A stretch of DNA of 64,000 nucleotides from Nocardiopsis gilva YIM 90087 (GTDB taxonomy: Bacteria > Actinomycetota > Actinomycetes > Streptosporangiales > Streptosporangiaceae): the NCBI RefSeq assembly GCF_002263495.1, contig NZ_CP022753.1, forward strand, positions 930,001 through 994,000. Direction: 5' to 3'. Every line of letters starts with the position of its first letter. Position 1 is the stretch's first letter. Below the pieces are notes generated by a model. The model made no database searches, had not been told where the DNA came from, and saw only the letters and a list, made by a program, of their open reading frames with translations. Below, piece by piece: positions 48,774 through 57,668 of the stretch. The translations under genes were made by a program, and so were the position numbers.

Positions 48774-51059
48774 CCGCTCGACCTCCGGCGCCCGCGCCAC
48801 CCGCCTGACCGCCGCCAACGCGGCCTCGGTGTAGGCGGGATCGCGCGTGTAGAAGGAGTGGCCGAGCACCGGCGGCCGCAGGGCCTCGCCCTCGCCGGGG
48901 TCGAAGTGGCGCGGGTCCGGCAGCGGTTCGGCGAACCCGACGAACGCCGTCGCGCCCTCCTCCGCGTCGCGCTCCACCTCGATGGGGCCGCCGATCGCGT
49001 CGGTGGCGCGCCACAGGTTCCGCCAGTAGTCCACCCGCGCGTAGAGGTCGCCCAGCGCCCGCGGGCCGAAGTAGGCGGGGAAGTAGCGCGCGTACAGCCG
49101 GTAGAGCGGCGAGCCGTGCGTGAGCAGCACGACGTGCGACCGACAGCGGGCGGGCAGCTGCCAGGCCGTCGCCGCCGCCAGCACCGACCCCTGCGAGTGG
49201 CCGGAGAGCACCACCCCGATCCCCCGGCCCGTCTTCCCCGCGACCCGCGCCACCAGCTGCGGTACCGCCCGCTCGGCGTAGGACGGCGGCGCGAGCGGGT
49301 GGGCGGCGCGCGGCCAGAACGTCCCGATGTCCCACAGCACCCCGACCACCTGCCGGGTCGGCCGGTTCCGGTAGGCGCTGCCACCGATCGCCACCAGCGC
49401 GACGAGGAACAGCCCGCCCAGCCACGAGCCCACCGTCACCATGGCCGCGACCGTTCCCTGGATCCAGCCGGTCGCCCCGGAGACGGCCATGAACGGGCCG
49501 TCCACCGCCTCCGGCGCCACCGACAACCGCCCCGTCACCGCCGAATACAGGACCAGCACGATCAGCGCGACGACAGGCAGCAGGAACGCCGCGAGGACGG
49601 CGGGCAGCGTCTCGGTGAGGCTGCCGAACGCCCGCGCCTTGGCCAGCTCGCGGGTCCGGCGCTCCCGCGGGTCGCGCTGGTACAGCGCGGCCACCACGTC
49701 GACCTCGCGCCGGGTCCGGTTGTGCATCCAGATCCACAGCACGGCACCCGCCACCAGGGCGATGACCGCCTCCATGGTGAAGGCGAGCTGCAGCCACGCG
49801 AAGCCGCCGGGAGCGTGCAGCTCGATGCACCCGGTCGCCTTCGCGCCGGGGTAGTAGCACCCGCCCAGCATCCCGGCGGACTGGTAGACCACGGCCGCCG
49901 TCAGCACGCCGCCGAGCAGCGTCCCGAGCGCGGCGGCGGCAGGACCGGCCATGCCGCGCAGCGGGATGTCGGCGTGCGCCCGCCCGCCCCGGTACAGCAC
50001 GATGGCGCTGACCAGCAGCAGCACCCCCAGCGCGCACTGGGCCGCGAACAGCGCGTTGAGCCCGACGCCGAAGCCGGGCAGCCGGCCGGTGGCCTCCCAC
50101 CCCGGTCGCGGCACCAGCACATACAGCAGCGTGACCGCGAGCAGGAACAGCGCCAGATTGCGCAGCACTCGGCAGATCGCGTCGGCGTACCCGTTCCACC
50201 GGGGATCGGTCCCGGGAACGAGGACGCTCAGCGTGCTGCCGGTGAAGGTGAGCGCGACCAGGACGGACAGCGTCGTGCCCAGCACCGGGGAGCCGACCGC
50301 CCGGTCGTAGCCCAGCGCGGGCGCCAGCAGCAGAGTGGTCACCGCGGCGACGGCCGCGGCGATGTGCGCCGAGCGCAGCCGCCCCATGGTCCGGCTGTTG
50401 TGCCAGAACTCCGGGTCGCTGAGCGGCGCCTTGGGGTGGTGGACGGGCTTGTAGGGCGGTTCCACGACCTCGTAGACGCTCTCGGTCCGCCGCGACAGCC
50501 GCCAGAGCAGCGCGATCACCACGAGCGGCAGCAGCGCGCCGATGACCAGCGCCCATCCCGGCGTCGCCACGGGCGATTCGGGTGCGGACAGGAAGCCGAG
50601 CAGCGGGCGCAGCTCCGCGCACTGCTCGGCGTAGCCGGAGCACTGCCAGCCGATGAGGTCCATCCCCACCCCGGCCGCGGCCAGGGTGAGCAGCATGGTG
50701 AGGCTCAGCGCGAGCAGGCGCACCGCCAGCCCGTAGCCGGTGTCGGCGAGGCGGCGCACCGGGCCGGGGCGGTCGCCCGGCCGCCCGGGCCGCATCCAGT
50801 AGGCGATGTTGACCAGCATGAACGGAAGCAGGAGCAGCCACAGCGCGCGGGAGGCGCGACCGGAGGTCAGGTTGCCCCAGGCGAAGATCTCGCGGGGGAC
50901 GTCGTCCTCCAGTTCGGTGTCGGGTTTGCGCCGCCACCGGAAGAACCCGGCCAGGCCGTCACCGGAGATCCGCATCGCCGGTTCGACGTCCAGCAATTCT
51001 TCTGCCTCGCCGCCACTGACACCGTGGATTCGCAACTCCACCGCACGCTCATCCGGCAT
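48696..51059 (-). CDS. Large polytopic membrane protein with C-terminal alpha/beta-hydrolase (GHSQGS)
   Basis: A 787-residue protein. The N-terminus AVELRIHGVSGGEAEELLDV suggests a hydrolase-like domain entry, followed by about twelve membrane helices up to ~600, and a C-terminal part with VVLSGHSQGSVLAAA (a lipase-type nucleophile Ser) and VVLLTHGSPLYRLYARYFP. The residues at the very start and the C-terminal part may fold together on the cytoplasmic side as one interrupted alpha/beta hydrolase, the membrane part being inserted. The substrate is unknown; similar proteins are annotated as membrane lipases in actinomycetes. Its 3' end overlaps the DUF2516 gene by 78 bases. Confidence 0.75.
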   Translation of the reverse strand: MPDERAVELRIHGVSGGEAEELLDVEPAMRISGDGLAGFFRWRRKPDTELEDDVPREIFAWGNLTSGRASRALWLLLLPFMLVNIAYWMRPGRPGDRPGPVRRLADTGYGLAVRLLALSLTMLLTLAAAGVGMDLIGWQCSGYAEQCAELRPLLGFLSAPESPVATPGWALVIGALLPLVVIALLWRLSRRTESVYEVVEPPYKPVHHPKAPLSDPEFWHNSRTMGRLRSAHIAAAVAAVTTLLLAPALGYDRAVGSPVLGTTLSVLVALTFTGSTLSVLVPGTDPRWNGYADAICRVLRNLALFLLAVTLLYVLVPRPGWEATGRLPGFGVGLNALFAAQCALGVLLLVSAIVLYRGGRAHADIPLRGMAGPAAAALGTLLGGVLTAAVVYQSAGMLGGCYYPGAKATGCIELHAPGGFAWLQLAFTMEAVIALVAGAVLWIWMHNRTRREVDVVAALYQRDPRERRTRELAKARAFGSLTETLPAVLAAFLLPVVALIVLVLYSAVTGRLSVAPEAVDGPFMAVSGATGWIQGTVAAMVTVGSWLGGLFLVALVAIGGSAYRNRPTRQVVGVLWDIGTFWPRAAHPLAPPSYAERAVPQLVARVAGKTGRGIGVVLSGHSQGSVLAAATAWQLPARCRSHVVLLTHGSPLYRLYARYFPAYFGPRALGDLYARVDYWRNLWRATDAIGGPIEVERDAEEGATAFVGFAEPLPDPRHFDPGEGEALRPPVLGHSFYTRDPAYTEAALAAVRRVARAPEVERLPRPVGSVVTADPAHRGADVEQEDQ

Positions 51060-51107
51060 ATCCCGATTTTCACACGCACGGCGGCAAATTCGTATGACCG
51101 CAGTCGC

Positions 51108-52139
51108 TCATTCCAGCAGAGCCGTATTCTCGGTCGCCCAGGTGTTGCAGGTGCCGGGGCTCTGTCCGGTCAGGCCCTGGTCGAGCCAGTAGCGGCTGTT
51201 CTCCGCCGTGCCGTGGGTGCGCTCCTCCTCCGGGCCGTTCTCCCGGTCGGCGGTGGCCTCGGCGTCGGTGAGGACCGCCGACCGGTCGGCGTCGGTGAGG
51301 GGGTAGCTGACCTGGACGGAGCCGAGGAACGCCCCGGCGAAGCAGTTGGCCTGCAGTTCGCTCTTGCGGGTCCAGCTGTTCTGGTCCTCGCGGTCGGCCT
51401 CCTGGCCGCGCCGCTCGTGGTAGTACTCCAGCAGACCCGATTCGCCCTGCACGTGGTGGCCGTACTCGTGGGCGATCAGCGAGGCGTAGACGACGCTGTC
51501 GTCGGCCTCGTTCCACTTCCGCACGACGTCCTCCACGCCGATGTAGATGCCGGTGTCGGCGCGGCAGTAGAAGGCACCGGCGGCCGAGGGGTAGTCGCGG
51601 CAGGGGCTGCGGCCCGGTTCCCGCCAGAAGACCCGCCGCGGCGGGTGGAACGGGATCCCGGCCCGGTCGAACTGGCGCTGCCAGGTGTCGTCGAGGCAGT
51701 CGGCCATCGCGTTGAGGAAGGTTTCGACGGAGTCGGGGTCGTGGATGTCGAGGTCGGGGGCGGGGCAGGGGAGCGGGGACAGCCGCCCGGTGTCGTAGAG
51801 GGGGTTGGCCACGAGGGCGGACTCGCCCGACGGGCGCCGCGCGTCGGCCTCCTCGCCGCCACCGGTATCCGAGCCCGGCGTCCCGCGCAGGTCGCCCGGA
51901 TCCGACGTGGGCGGTTGCGCGGTGCCGGCCCCGGCGCTCGCTGGCGGCTGGGGGTCCGCGCCTCCGGTGGTCGCGTTCCAGGCCAGGGCGGTCAGCGCGA
52001 GGACGAAGACGGTGAGAGCGGCGTACAGCGCCAGGCGGCGTTGTTGGGGCAGCAGCCATCCGCCGAGGCGCCCCAGGGCGCCTCGGCCGTGCGCGGGCGG
52101 CTCACCGAGACCCGGTTCCACGCTTGTCCGTTGATCCAT
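51108..52139 (-). CDS. Neutral zinc metallopeptidase (YpfJ type), paralog 1
   Basis: A 343-residue membrane-anchored protease. One membrane helix (about 38-55) follows a cytoplasmic start; then a Pro/Gly-rich linker and the catalytic domain with LIAHEYGHHVQGESG (HExxH zinc motif) and the downstream SELQANCFAGAFLGS (third ligand Glu and helix). Four Cys (CPAP, DCLDD, PCRDY, YCRAD) suggest extracellular disulfides. Its neighbour at 52170-53126 is a paralog on the same strand, 30 bases upstream. Confidence 0.92.
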   Translation of the reverse strand: MDQRTSVEPGLGEPPAHGRGALGRLGGWLLPQQRRLALYAALTVFVLALTALAWNATTGGADPQPPASAGAGTAQPPTSDPGDLRGTPGSDTGGGEEADARRPSGESALVANPLYDTGRLSPLPCPAPDLDIHDPDSVETFLNAMADCLDDTWQRQFDRAGIPFHPPRRVFWREPGRSPCRDYPSAAGAFYCRADTGIYIGVEDVVRKWNEADDSVVYASLIAHEYGHHVQGESGLLEYYHERRGQEADREDQNSWTRKSELQANCFAGAFLGSVQVSYPLTDADRSAVLTDAEATADRENGPEEERTHGTAENSRYWLDQGLTGQSPGTCNTWATENTALLE

Positions 52140-52169
52140 CCGGCCGCTGGGGCGCGCGCCGCTCCGCCG

Positions 52170-53126
52170 TCATTCGACCAGGTCCTCCCGGGCGATCCAG
52201 GTGTTGCATGCGGCCGGGTCCCCCCGGTCCATTCCGTGGGCGGTCCACATCCCCCCGTTCTCGGGGGAGCCGTGCGTTCGGTCGTCGGTGCTGTAGTCGC
52301 CCCGACGCTCAGCGTCTTTGAGGATATTCGCATGCGCGCGGTCGGTGATCGGGAACGTGTCGCCGATCGCACCCAGAAACGTCCCACCCAGGCAGTTGGC
52401 CTGCAGTTCGCTGCGCCGGGTCATCAGGTGGCGGTCCTGGGCGCTGTCCTTCCCGCCACGCGCGCTGTGGAAGTAGGTCAGGATCCCCGCCTCGCCCTGC
52501 ACGTGGTGCGCGTACTCGTGGCTGAGCAGGAAAGTGTAGGCCTCGGGGTGCCGATTGTCGCCGGAGTTGCGCACGATGTCCTCGACACCGAGGTAGAGCC
52601 CCTTGTTGGCCTGGCAGTAGAACGCGGCCGTGCCCTCGGCCGGGAAGTTGCCGCACGGGCTCTGTCCGGAGGCGTACCAGTAGACCCGGGTGGGGCGCTC
52701 GAACGCCATGTCCGTCTCGGCGAACTCCTCGCTCCACGCCTTATCGAGGCAGTCGGTGATCTCGTGGAGGAAGGCCGCCATCGACTCCGGGTCGTCCGGG
52801 TCGAGCTCCGGCGCGGGGCAGGTGACCTCGGTCAGCCGCTCGCCCTCGTACAGCGGGTTGTCGGTGAGGACGTCGGGGCCACGGGAGGCCACGCCGCTAC
52901 CGGCCGCGGCTCCCCCTCCGGCAGTGGGGCGACCCGGGTCGCTGAACATCGCCGAGACACTCACGAAACCGGCCAGGCCGATGGCCGACAGGCCGGTCAG
53001 CAGGACCATCGTCACCGCGGGGTTCAGCCGCCGCCGCGTTCTGCGCGCGTACTCCGGAAGCTCGTAGCGCCGCGCGTCGCGCACCCGGCCGTCGCTCAGG
53101 CGCGTTCTGGCCCGGGTCTGGGCCAT
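52170..53126 (-). CDS. Neutral zinc metallopeptidase (YpfJ type), paralog 2
   Basis: A 318-residue paralog with the same plan: cytoplasmic basic N-terminus, one membrane helix (about 38-60), linker, and FLLSHEYAHHVQGEAGI (HExxH) with SELQANCLGGTFLGA. DNPLYEGERLTEVTCPAPELDPDDP parallels ANPLYDTGRLSPLPCPAPDLD of paralog 1. ATG 53126 has GGGGTGA eight bases upstream. The tandem arrangement points to local duplication followed by divergence. Confidence 0.92.
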   Translation of the reverse strand: MAQTRARTRLSDGRVRDARRYELPEYARRTRRRLNPAVTMVLLTGLSAIGLAGFVSVSAMFSDPGRPTAGGGAAAGSGVASRGPDVLTDNPLYEGERLTEVTCPAPELDPDDPESMAAFLHEITDCLDKAWSEEFAETDMAFERPTRVYWYASGQSPCGNFPAEGTAAFYCQANKGLYLGVEDIVRNSGDNRHPEAYTFLLSHEYAHHVQGEAGILTYFHSARGGKDSAQDRHLMTRRSELQANCLGGTFLGAIGDTFPITDRAHANILKDAERRGDYSTDDRTHGSPENGGMWTAHGMDRGDPAACNTWIAREDLVE

Positions 53127-53339
53127 GGCCGATTCACCCCCCGTCGGCGGTTGGATGGCTGCCGGCGGAGCGCGCACGCGCCACCCGCCGGTCAGTGTGA
53201 GCCGGGCGGCCCCTGCCACGCCCGACCTGAACGATTATGACGGGTATGGCGGGCTTGTGCCCTCTCTTGCCCTCCCTGTCCCCAATCCGTGACCGGCCGG
53301 TATCACGTCGACCGGGGTGAACGGATAGGCTCTCACGCC

Positions 53340-55133
53340 ATGTGGTGGGTTCGGATCATGCGCCCGGTGCCGGCGGCCGCGGCAGTCGTGGCGGCAACAC
53401 TTCTCACCGCCCTCCCCACCGCACCCGCCACCGCGTCCGAATCGCCCTCCGCCGCCCAGGCCTCGACAGCCCCGCCGAACCACGCCGTCGTCCCCTCCGA
53501 GCGCGGCGACCGCATCGTCAACGACATCTCCCTGCGCCTCGACGACGACGGTGTGCTGCACGCCAAGGAGACCATCTCCTTCGGCACCGCCGCACCCGAG
53601 GAGTTCACCCGCACCTTCGTCACGCGCGAACCCTACGACGCCGACAACGACCGGCTCTACGAGATCGACGACGTCGCCGCCGAGGCCGCCGACGGGTCCG
53701 CGGTCGCCACCACCACCGACGAGCACCGCACGACCACCGACATCCGGCTCGACTCCGCCGAGGCCGAGACCGTCGTCCTGCGCTACCAGGTGCGCGGCGT
53801 CGTGGACGAGGTCGGCGACGGCGTGGAACTGGGGTGGACGGCCGTCGGCGGCTACAGCGCCCCCGTCGCCGAGACCAACGTGGTCGTCGACGCCCCGCTG
53901 CCGCCCGTGGCACTGTCCTGCGCGGCCGGGGAGCCGCGCAGCTCCATCTACTGCACCTCCTCCGACATGGGCGGCCACCAGGCGCTGGTGGCCCGCTTCC
54001 TGCAGGCCGACCTCGCCCCCGGCCAGCGGCTGGACATCGTCGTCGGCTACCCCGCGGGGACCGCCCCCGGCACCCCCATCCTGGAGCGGAGCTGGTCGCT
54101 GAGCTCCGCCTTCGCCATCACCCCCATGACCAGCAGCATCTTCGGCGTGCTCCTGGTGGTCCTCGTCGGCGGCTTGTTCGCGCTGATCCGGATCCGCGGC
54201 CGCGACGAGCGCGCCCTGCGCACCCACGCCGCCGCGGGCGACCACGCCCCGCTGGAGCCCGGCGCAGGGGACCCCGGCGGAATCCGCTTCCACCCGCCCG
54301 ACGACGTCCACCCCGGTCAGATCGGCACCCTCGTCGACGACCAGGTCAACGTGGTCGACCTCACCGCCACCGTCGTCGACCTCGCTGTGCGCGGCCACCT
54401 GACCATCCGGGAGCTGCCGCACGCCCAGTTCTCGCCCGTGGACTGGCGCCTGGAACAGAACCCCTCCCCGGCCGACGACGCGCTGCTGCCCTACGAGCGC
54501 AAGCTGCTCGACGCCCTGTTCGACCAGTGGCACCAGATCAAACTCTCCGAGCTGGGGCACAGCGGCTTCGCCGGCCGGCTGGCCGACGTCCGCGAGGAGC
54601 TCTACCGGGACATGGTGCGGCTCAAGTGGTTCGCCAACCGGCCCAATGTGGAGCGCAACCGCTGGGCCACGGGCGGCATCGCGCTCACGGTCGTCGGCGT
54701 CGCCCTCACCGTGCTGCTGGCCGTCTTCACCAGCGCCGCGTTCACCGGGCTGGCCGTCATCATCGCGGGCGCCGCCGTCACTGTCGGCGCGCAGTACATG
54801 CCCGCCAAGACGGCGCTGGGCAGCACGGTCTACGCCCACACCCTGGGCTTCCGCGCCTACCTGCTCGGCGCCGACACCGCCGACGTGCCCGAGGGCCAGC
54901 GGGTCCGGCTGTTCTCCCGCTACCTGCCCTACGCGATGATCTTCGACAACGTCGAGCGGTGGGCGGGCATCCTGGCATCCGCGGGCTCCGACGAGATGCA
55001 GGGCGACGCGCTGCCCTGGTACGTGGGGCCCGACGACTGGACCCTGGCGGACTTCGCCGACTCCATCAAGACGTTCACCCTGACCCTGGCGGGGGTCATC
55101 TCCAACGCCCGCCAGTTCCGCACACTCGTGTAG
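53340..55133 (+). CDS. DUF2207-type membrane protein
   Basis: A 597-residue protein: a signal peptide (about 1-30), an extracellular beta-rich domain (DISLRLDDDGVLHAKETISFGTA opening, typical of DUF2207), a membrane helix near 260-280, a cytoplasmic winged-like domain (VDLAVRGHLTIRELPHAQFS), two more helices around 445-490 and a conserved C-terminus (SRYLPYAMIFDNVERWAGI). Start at ATG 53340 or 53358. Function unknown; these are widespread actinobacterial envelope proteins. dtd follows 27 bases later on the same strand. Confidence 0.85.
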   Translation: MWWVRIMRPVPAAAAVVAATLLTALPTAPATASESPSAAQASTAPPNHAVVPSERGDRIVNDISLRLDDDGVLHAKETISFGTAAPEEFTRTFVTREPYDADNDRLYEIDDVAAEAADGSAVATTTDEHRTTTDIRLDSAEAETVVLRYQVRGVVDEVGDGVELGWTAVGGYSAPVAETNVVVDAPLPPVALSCAAGEPRSSIYCTSSDMGGHQALVARFLQADLAPGQRLDIVVGYPAGTAPGTPILERSWSLSSAFAITPMTSSIFGVLLVVLVGGLFALIRIRGRDERALRTHAAAGDHAPLEPGAGDPGGIRFHPPDDVHPGQIGTLVDDQVNVVDLTATVVDLAVRGHLTIRELPHAQFSPVDWRLEQNPSPADDALLPYERKLLDALFDQWHQIKLSELGHSGFAGRLADVREELYRDMVRLKWFANRPNVERNRWATGGIALTVVGVALTVLLAVFTSAAFTGLAVIIAGAAVTVGAQYMPAKTALGSTVYAHTLGFRAYLLGADTADVPEGQRVRLFSRYLPYAMIFDNVERWAGILASAGSDEMQGDALPWYVGPDDWTLADFADSIKTFTLTLAGVISNARQFRTLV

Positions 55134-55160
55134 AGAGCCACAGAAAGGCGGGGAGCAGCA

Positions 55161-55586
55161 GTGCGAGCGGTCGTGCAACGCGTCGCCAACGCCGCGGTGA
55201 CGGTCGAGGGCGCCGTCGTCGGCGAGATCACCCGGCCCGGCCTGCTGGCGCTGGTCGGCGTCACCCACAGCGATACCGAGGCCGAGGCCCGCAAGCTCGC
55301 CGCGAAACTGTGGAAGCTGCGGATCCTCGACGACGAGAAGTCCTGCTCCGACATCGGCGCCCCGCTGCTGGTGGTCAGCCAGTTCACGCTGTACGGCGAC
55401 GCGCGCAAGGGACGCCGCCCCACCTGGCAGGCGGCGGCGCCCGGATCGGTGGCCGAACCCCTGGTCGACGCGGTCGTCAAGGAGCTCCGCGATCTGGGAG
55501 CCGAGGTCGCGACCGGGGTGTTCGGCGCCATGATGTCGGTGTCCCTCACCAACGAGGGCCCGTTCACCGTCATCGTCGAGGTCTGA
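55161..55586 (+). CDS. dtd: D-aminoacyl-tRNA deacylase
   Basis: A 141-residue trans-editing enzyme removing D-amino acids from tRNA. The catalytic [17 protein letters not shown] and the Gly-cisPro-type loop [11 protein letters not shown] are intact, and [16 protein letters not shown] is the family start. GTG start with GGGGAG upstream. It ends nine bases before the third palindromic element and converges on regX3. Confidence 0.96.
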   Translation: MRAVVQRVANAAVTVEGAVVGEITRPGLLALVGVTHSDTEAEARKLAAKLWKLRILDDEKSCSDIGAPLLVVSQFTLYGDARKGRRPTWQAAAPGSVAEPLVDAVVKELRDLGAEVATGVFGAMMSVSLTNEGPFTVIVEV

Positions 55587-55594
55587 TACCCCAT

Positions 55595-55666
55595 CCTCCG
55601 TTGATCTCGGAGATATTGGGGTAAAAAGCGGCGCTGAGACCCCAATATTCCCGAGATCAACGGAGG
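55595..55666. repeat. Long palindromic element, copy 3 (variant)
   Basis: 28-base arms (55595-55622 and 55639-55666) with two adjacent mismatches and a 16-base loop. The outer ends CCTCCGTTGATCTCGG/CCGAGATCAACGGAGG are shared with copies 1 and 2, but the inner arms differ (ATATTGGGGT with ACCCCAATAT) and still pair. It lies between the convergent ends of dtd and regX3. Confidence 0.92.
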
Positions 55667-55673
55667 GGGTGGG

Positions 55674-56369
55674 CTACCCCTCCGCGGCGGCGGGCTCGAA
55701 CTTGTAGCCCAGGCCGCGGACGGTGACGATGAACTTCGGATTGCCGGGGTCGTGCTCGATCTTCGCGCGCAGTCGCTTGACGTGCACGTCGAGGGTCTTG
55801 GTGTCGCCCACGTAGTCGGCGCCCCACACCCGGTCGATCAGCTGCATCCGGGTCAGCACCCGCCCCGCGTTGCGGAGCAGCACCTCCAGCAGCTCGAACT
55901 CCTTCAGTGGGAGCTGGACACTGTCGCCGCGCACCGTCACCACGTGCCGCTCCACGTCCATGCGGACCGGACCGACCTCCAGGGCGGTGGGCAGGGCCAC
56001 CTCGTCCTCACCCCGGCGGCGGAGTACCGCCCGGATGCGGGCGACGAGCTCACGCGAGGAGAACGGCTTGGTCACGTAGTCGTCGGCGCCCAGCTCCAGG
56101 CCGACGACCTTGTCGATCTCACTGTCCTTGGCCGTGAGCATGATGACTGGCACGTTGGACTTCTGCCGCAGCGTTCGGCACACCTCGGTGCCCGGCAGGC
56201 CGGGCAGCATCAGGTCGAGAAGTACCAGGTCGGCCCCGGTCCGGTCGAACGTGTCCAACGCGACCGTCCCCGTCGATGCCACCGCGACCTCGAAGCCCTC
56301 TTTGCGCAGCATGTACGACAGGGCATCGCTGTAGGATTCCTCGTCCTCAACGACAAGTACACGCGTCAC
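55674..56369 (-). CDS. regX3: RegX3/PhoP-type response regulator
   Basis: A 231-residue OmpR-family regulator of phosphate starvation. Phosphoacceptor Asp52 lies in LVLLDLMLPG, with the acidic pair VVEDEE and the Lys in TKPFSSREL. The DNA-binding half has LKEFELLEVLLRNAGRVLTR and KTLDVHVKRLRAKIE. It starts at GTG 56369 inside the senX3 stop (GTGA overlap), so the two are coupled. The predicted target is the PHO box at 6767-6810 before pstS. Confidence 0.95.
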   Translation of the reverse strand: MTRVLVVEDEESYSDALSYMLRKEGFEVAVASTGTVALDTFDRTGADLVLLDLMLPGLPGTEVCRTLRQKSNVPVIMLTAKDSEIDKVVGLELGADDYVTKPFSSRELVARIRAVLRRRGEDEVALPTALEVGPVRMDVERHVVTVRGDSVQLPLKEFELLEVLLRNAGRVLTRMQLIDRVWGADYVGDTKTLDVHVKRLRAKIEHDPGNPKFIVTVRGLGYKFEPAAAEG

Positions 56370-57544
56370 TGTGCTGCCTCCCGATAGGTGTGTTCCCCCG
56401 AGCCCGTCCGCTCGCGGGTCTGCGGCCGGGGAAGACGCAGTGTAAACGTCGACCCCGAGCCCTCCTTGCTCCACACGGTCACTTCACCGCGGTGGTGGGT
56501 CATGATGTGTTTGACGATGGCCAGCCCGAGGCCGGTCCCTCCGGTGGCGCGGCTACGGGCCGCGTCGACGCGGTAGAACCGCTCGAAGATGCGCTCCAGG
56601 TCCTGGGGCGGGATGCCGATTCCCTGGTCGGCGACGCTGATCTCCACCGCTTTCTCGGTGACATCAGCGGAGACCGATACGCGTGTGCGCTCTGGACTAT
56701 AGGCGACGGCGTTGGCCACGAGGTTGCGCATGGCCGTGACGAGCAGGCCCTCGTCGCCCATGACGGTGATGTCGTCGGTGCCGCTGGAGACCAGCTCGAT
56801 CTCCTTGGCGTCGGCGGCCATGCGCACCGCGTCGAGCGCCTCCTCGACCACGGTGGCCACCTCCACTTTGCCGGGCTCCGTCATCGGTTCGGCGCCCTGG
56901 ATCCGGGAGAGGGTGATCAGGTCCTGGATGACACTGGTCAGCCGGGCGGCCTCCTGCTGCATGCGGCCGGTGAAGCGGCGCACGGCCTCGGGGTCGTCGC
57001 TGGCGTCGGCGACGGTCTCGGCGAGCAGCGACAGCGCGCCGACCGGTGTTTTCAGCTCGTGGCTGATATTTGCGACGAAGTCGCGGCGGACCGCCTCGAC
57101 GCGGCGGCGCTCGGTCTGGTCCTCGGCGAGTACCAGGACCAGTCCGGTGCCTCCGAGCGGGGCGACGCGGACGGCGAAGGAGGTAGCGTCGGGACCGAAC
57201 TTGCGAACGGCCACCTCGATCTCGGTCTCGCGGATGACGCCGTCGCGGCGCACGCGCCGGGCCAGCGCCAACAGGTCGCTGATGACGAGTTCCTCGCCAC
57301 GCACGATGCCGAAGGCGCGCGCGGCCGAGCTCGCCCGCAGCACGCGGTCGGCGGGGTCGAGGACCACGGCGGACGAGGGCAGCGCGGCGAGCACCTCGGC
57401 GATGCCCGGTGGCAGCTCCGAGGTGAGCGGCGGCTCAGGGGCGCGGCTGCGGCCCGACTCGCTGATACGGAAGGCGAGCCCGGCGGCGAGGCCGATCACC
57501 AGCCCAACGATGCCGGCGACCGCGGCCAGCAGTTCTCCTTGCAC
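56366..57544 (-). CDS. senX3: SenX3/PhoR-type sensor histidine kinase
   Basis: A 392-residue kinase. One strong membrane segment (6-26), a PAS-like sensor (about 45-150), HisKA with His162 in FVANISHELKTPVG, and a complete HATPase domain (NLVANAVAY, DQGIGIPPQDLERIFERFYR, GGTGLGLAIVKHI). The near-absence of an extracellular domain is normal for SenX3, which senses phosphate through PstSCAB and PhoU. It overlaps regX3 by four bases and is divergent from phoU. Confidence 0.94.
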   Translation of the reverse strand: MQGELLAAVAGIVGLVIGLAAGLAFRISESGRSRAPEPPLTSELPPGIAEVLAALPSSAVVLDPADRVLRASSAARAFGIVRGEELVISDLLALARRVRRDGVIRETEIEVAVRKFGPDATSFAVRVAPLGGTGLVLVLAEDQTERRRVEAVRRDFVANISHELKTPVGALSLLAETVADASDDPEAVRRFTGRMQQEAARLTSVIQDLITLSRIQGAEPMTEPGKVEVATVVEEALDAVRMAADAKEIELVSSGTDDITVMGDEGLLVTAMRNLVANAVAYSPERTRVSVSADVTEKAVEISVADQGIGIPPQDLERIFERFYRVDAARSRATGGTGLGLAIVKHIMTHHRGEVTVWSKEGSGSTFTLRLPRPQTRERTGSGEHTYREAAQ

Positions 57545-57668
57545 ATTTTCGATCGTAAGCGGGCGGATCCGGGCTTTACCCGAATGACCATGTGTTACAA
57601 CCTAGATTCTGCGATTATTCACCGATCCTTCCGCAGTGATTCAGCTACTACCTGGGACGATGTGAACC

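Noticed and set aside
48858-53240. 1460-codon open frame on the plus strand, the longest in the window
   Set aside because: It is antisense to three well-supported minus-strand genes (hydrolase and two metalloproteases), and its product is an Arg/Gly/Pro/His-rich shadow typical of GC-rich DNA.
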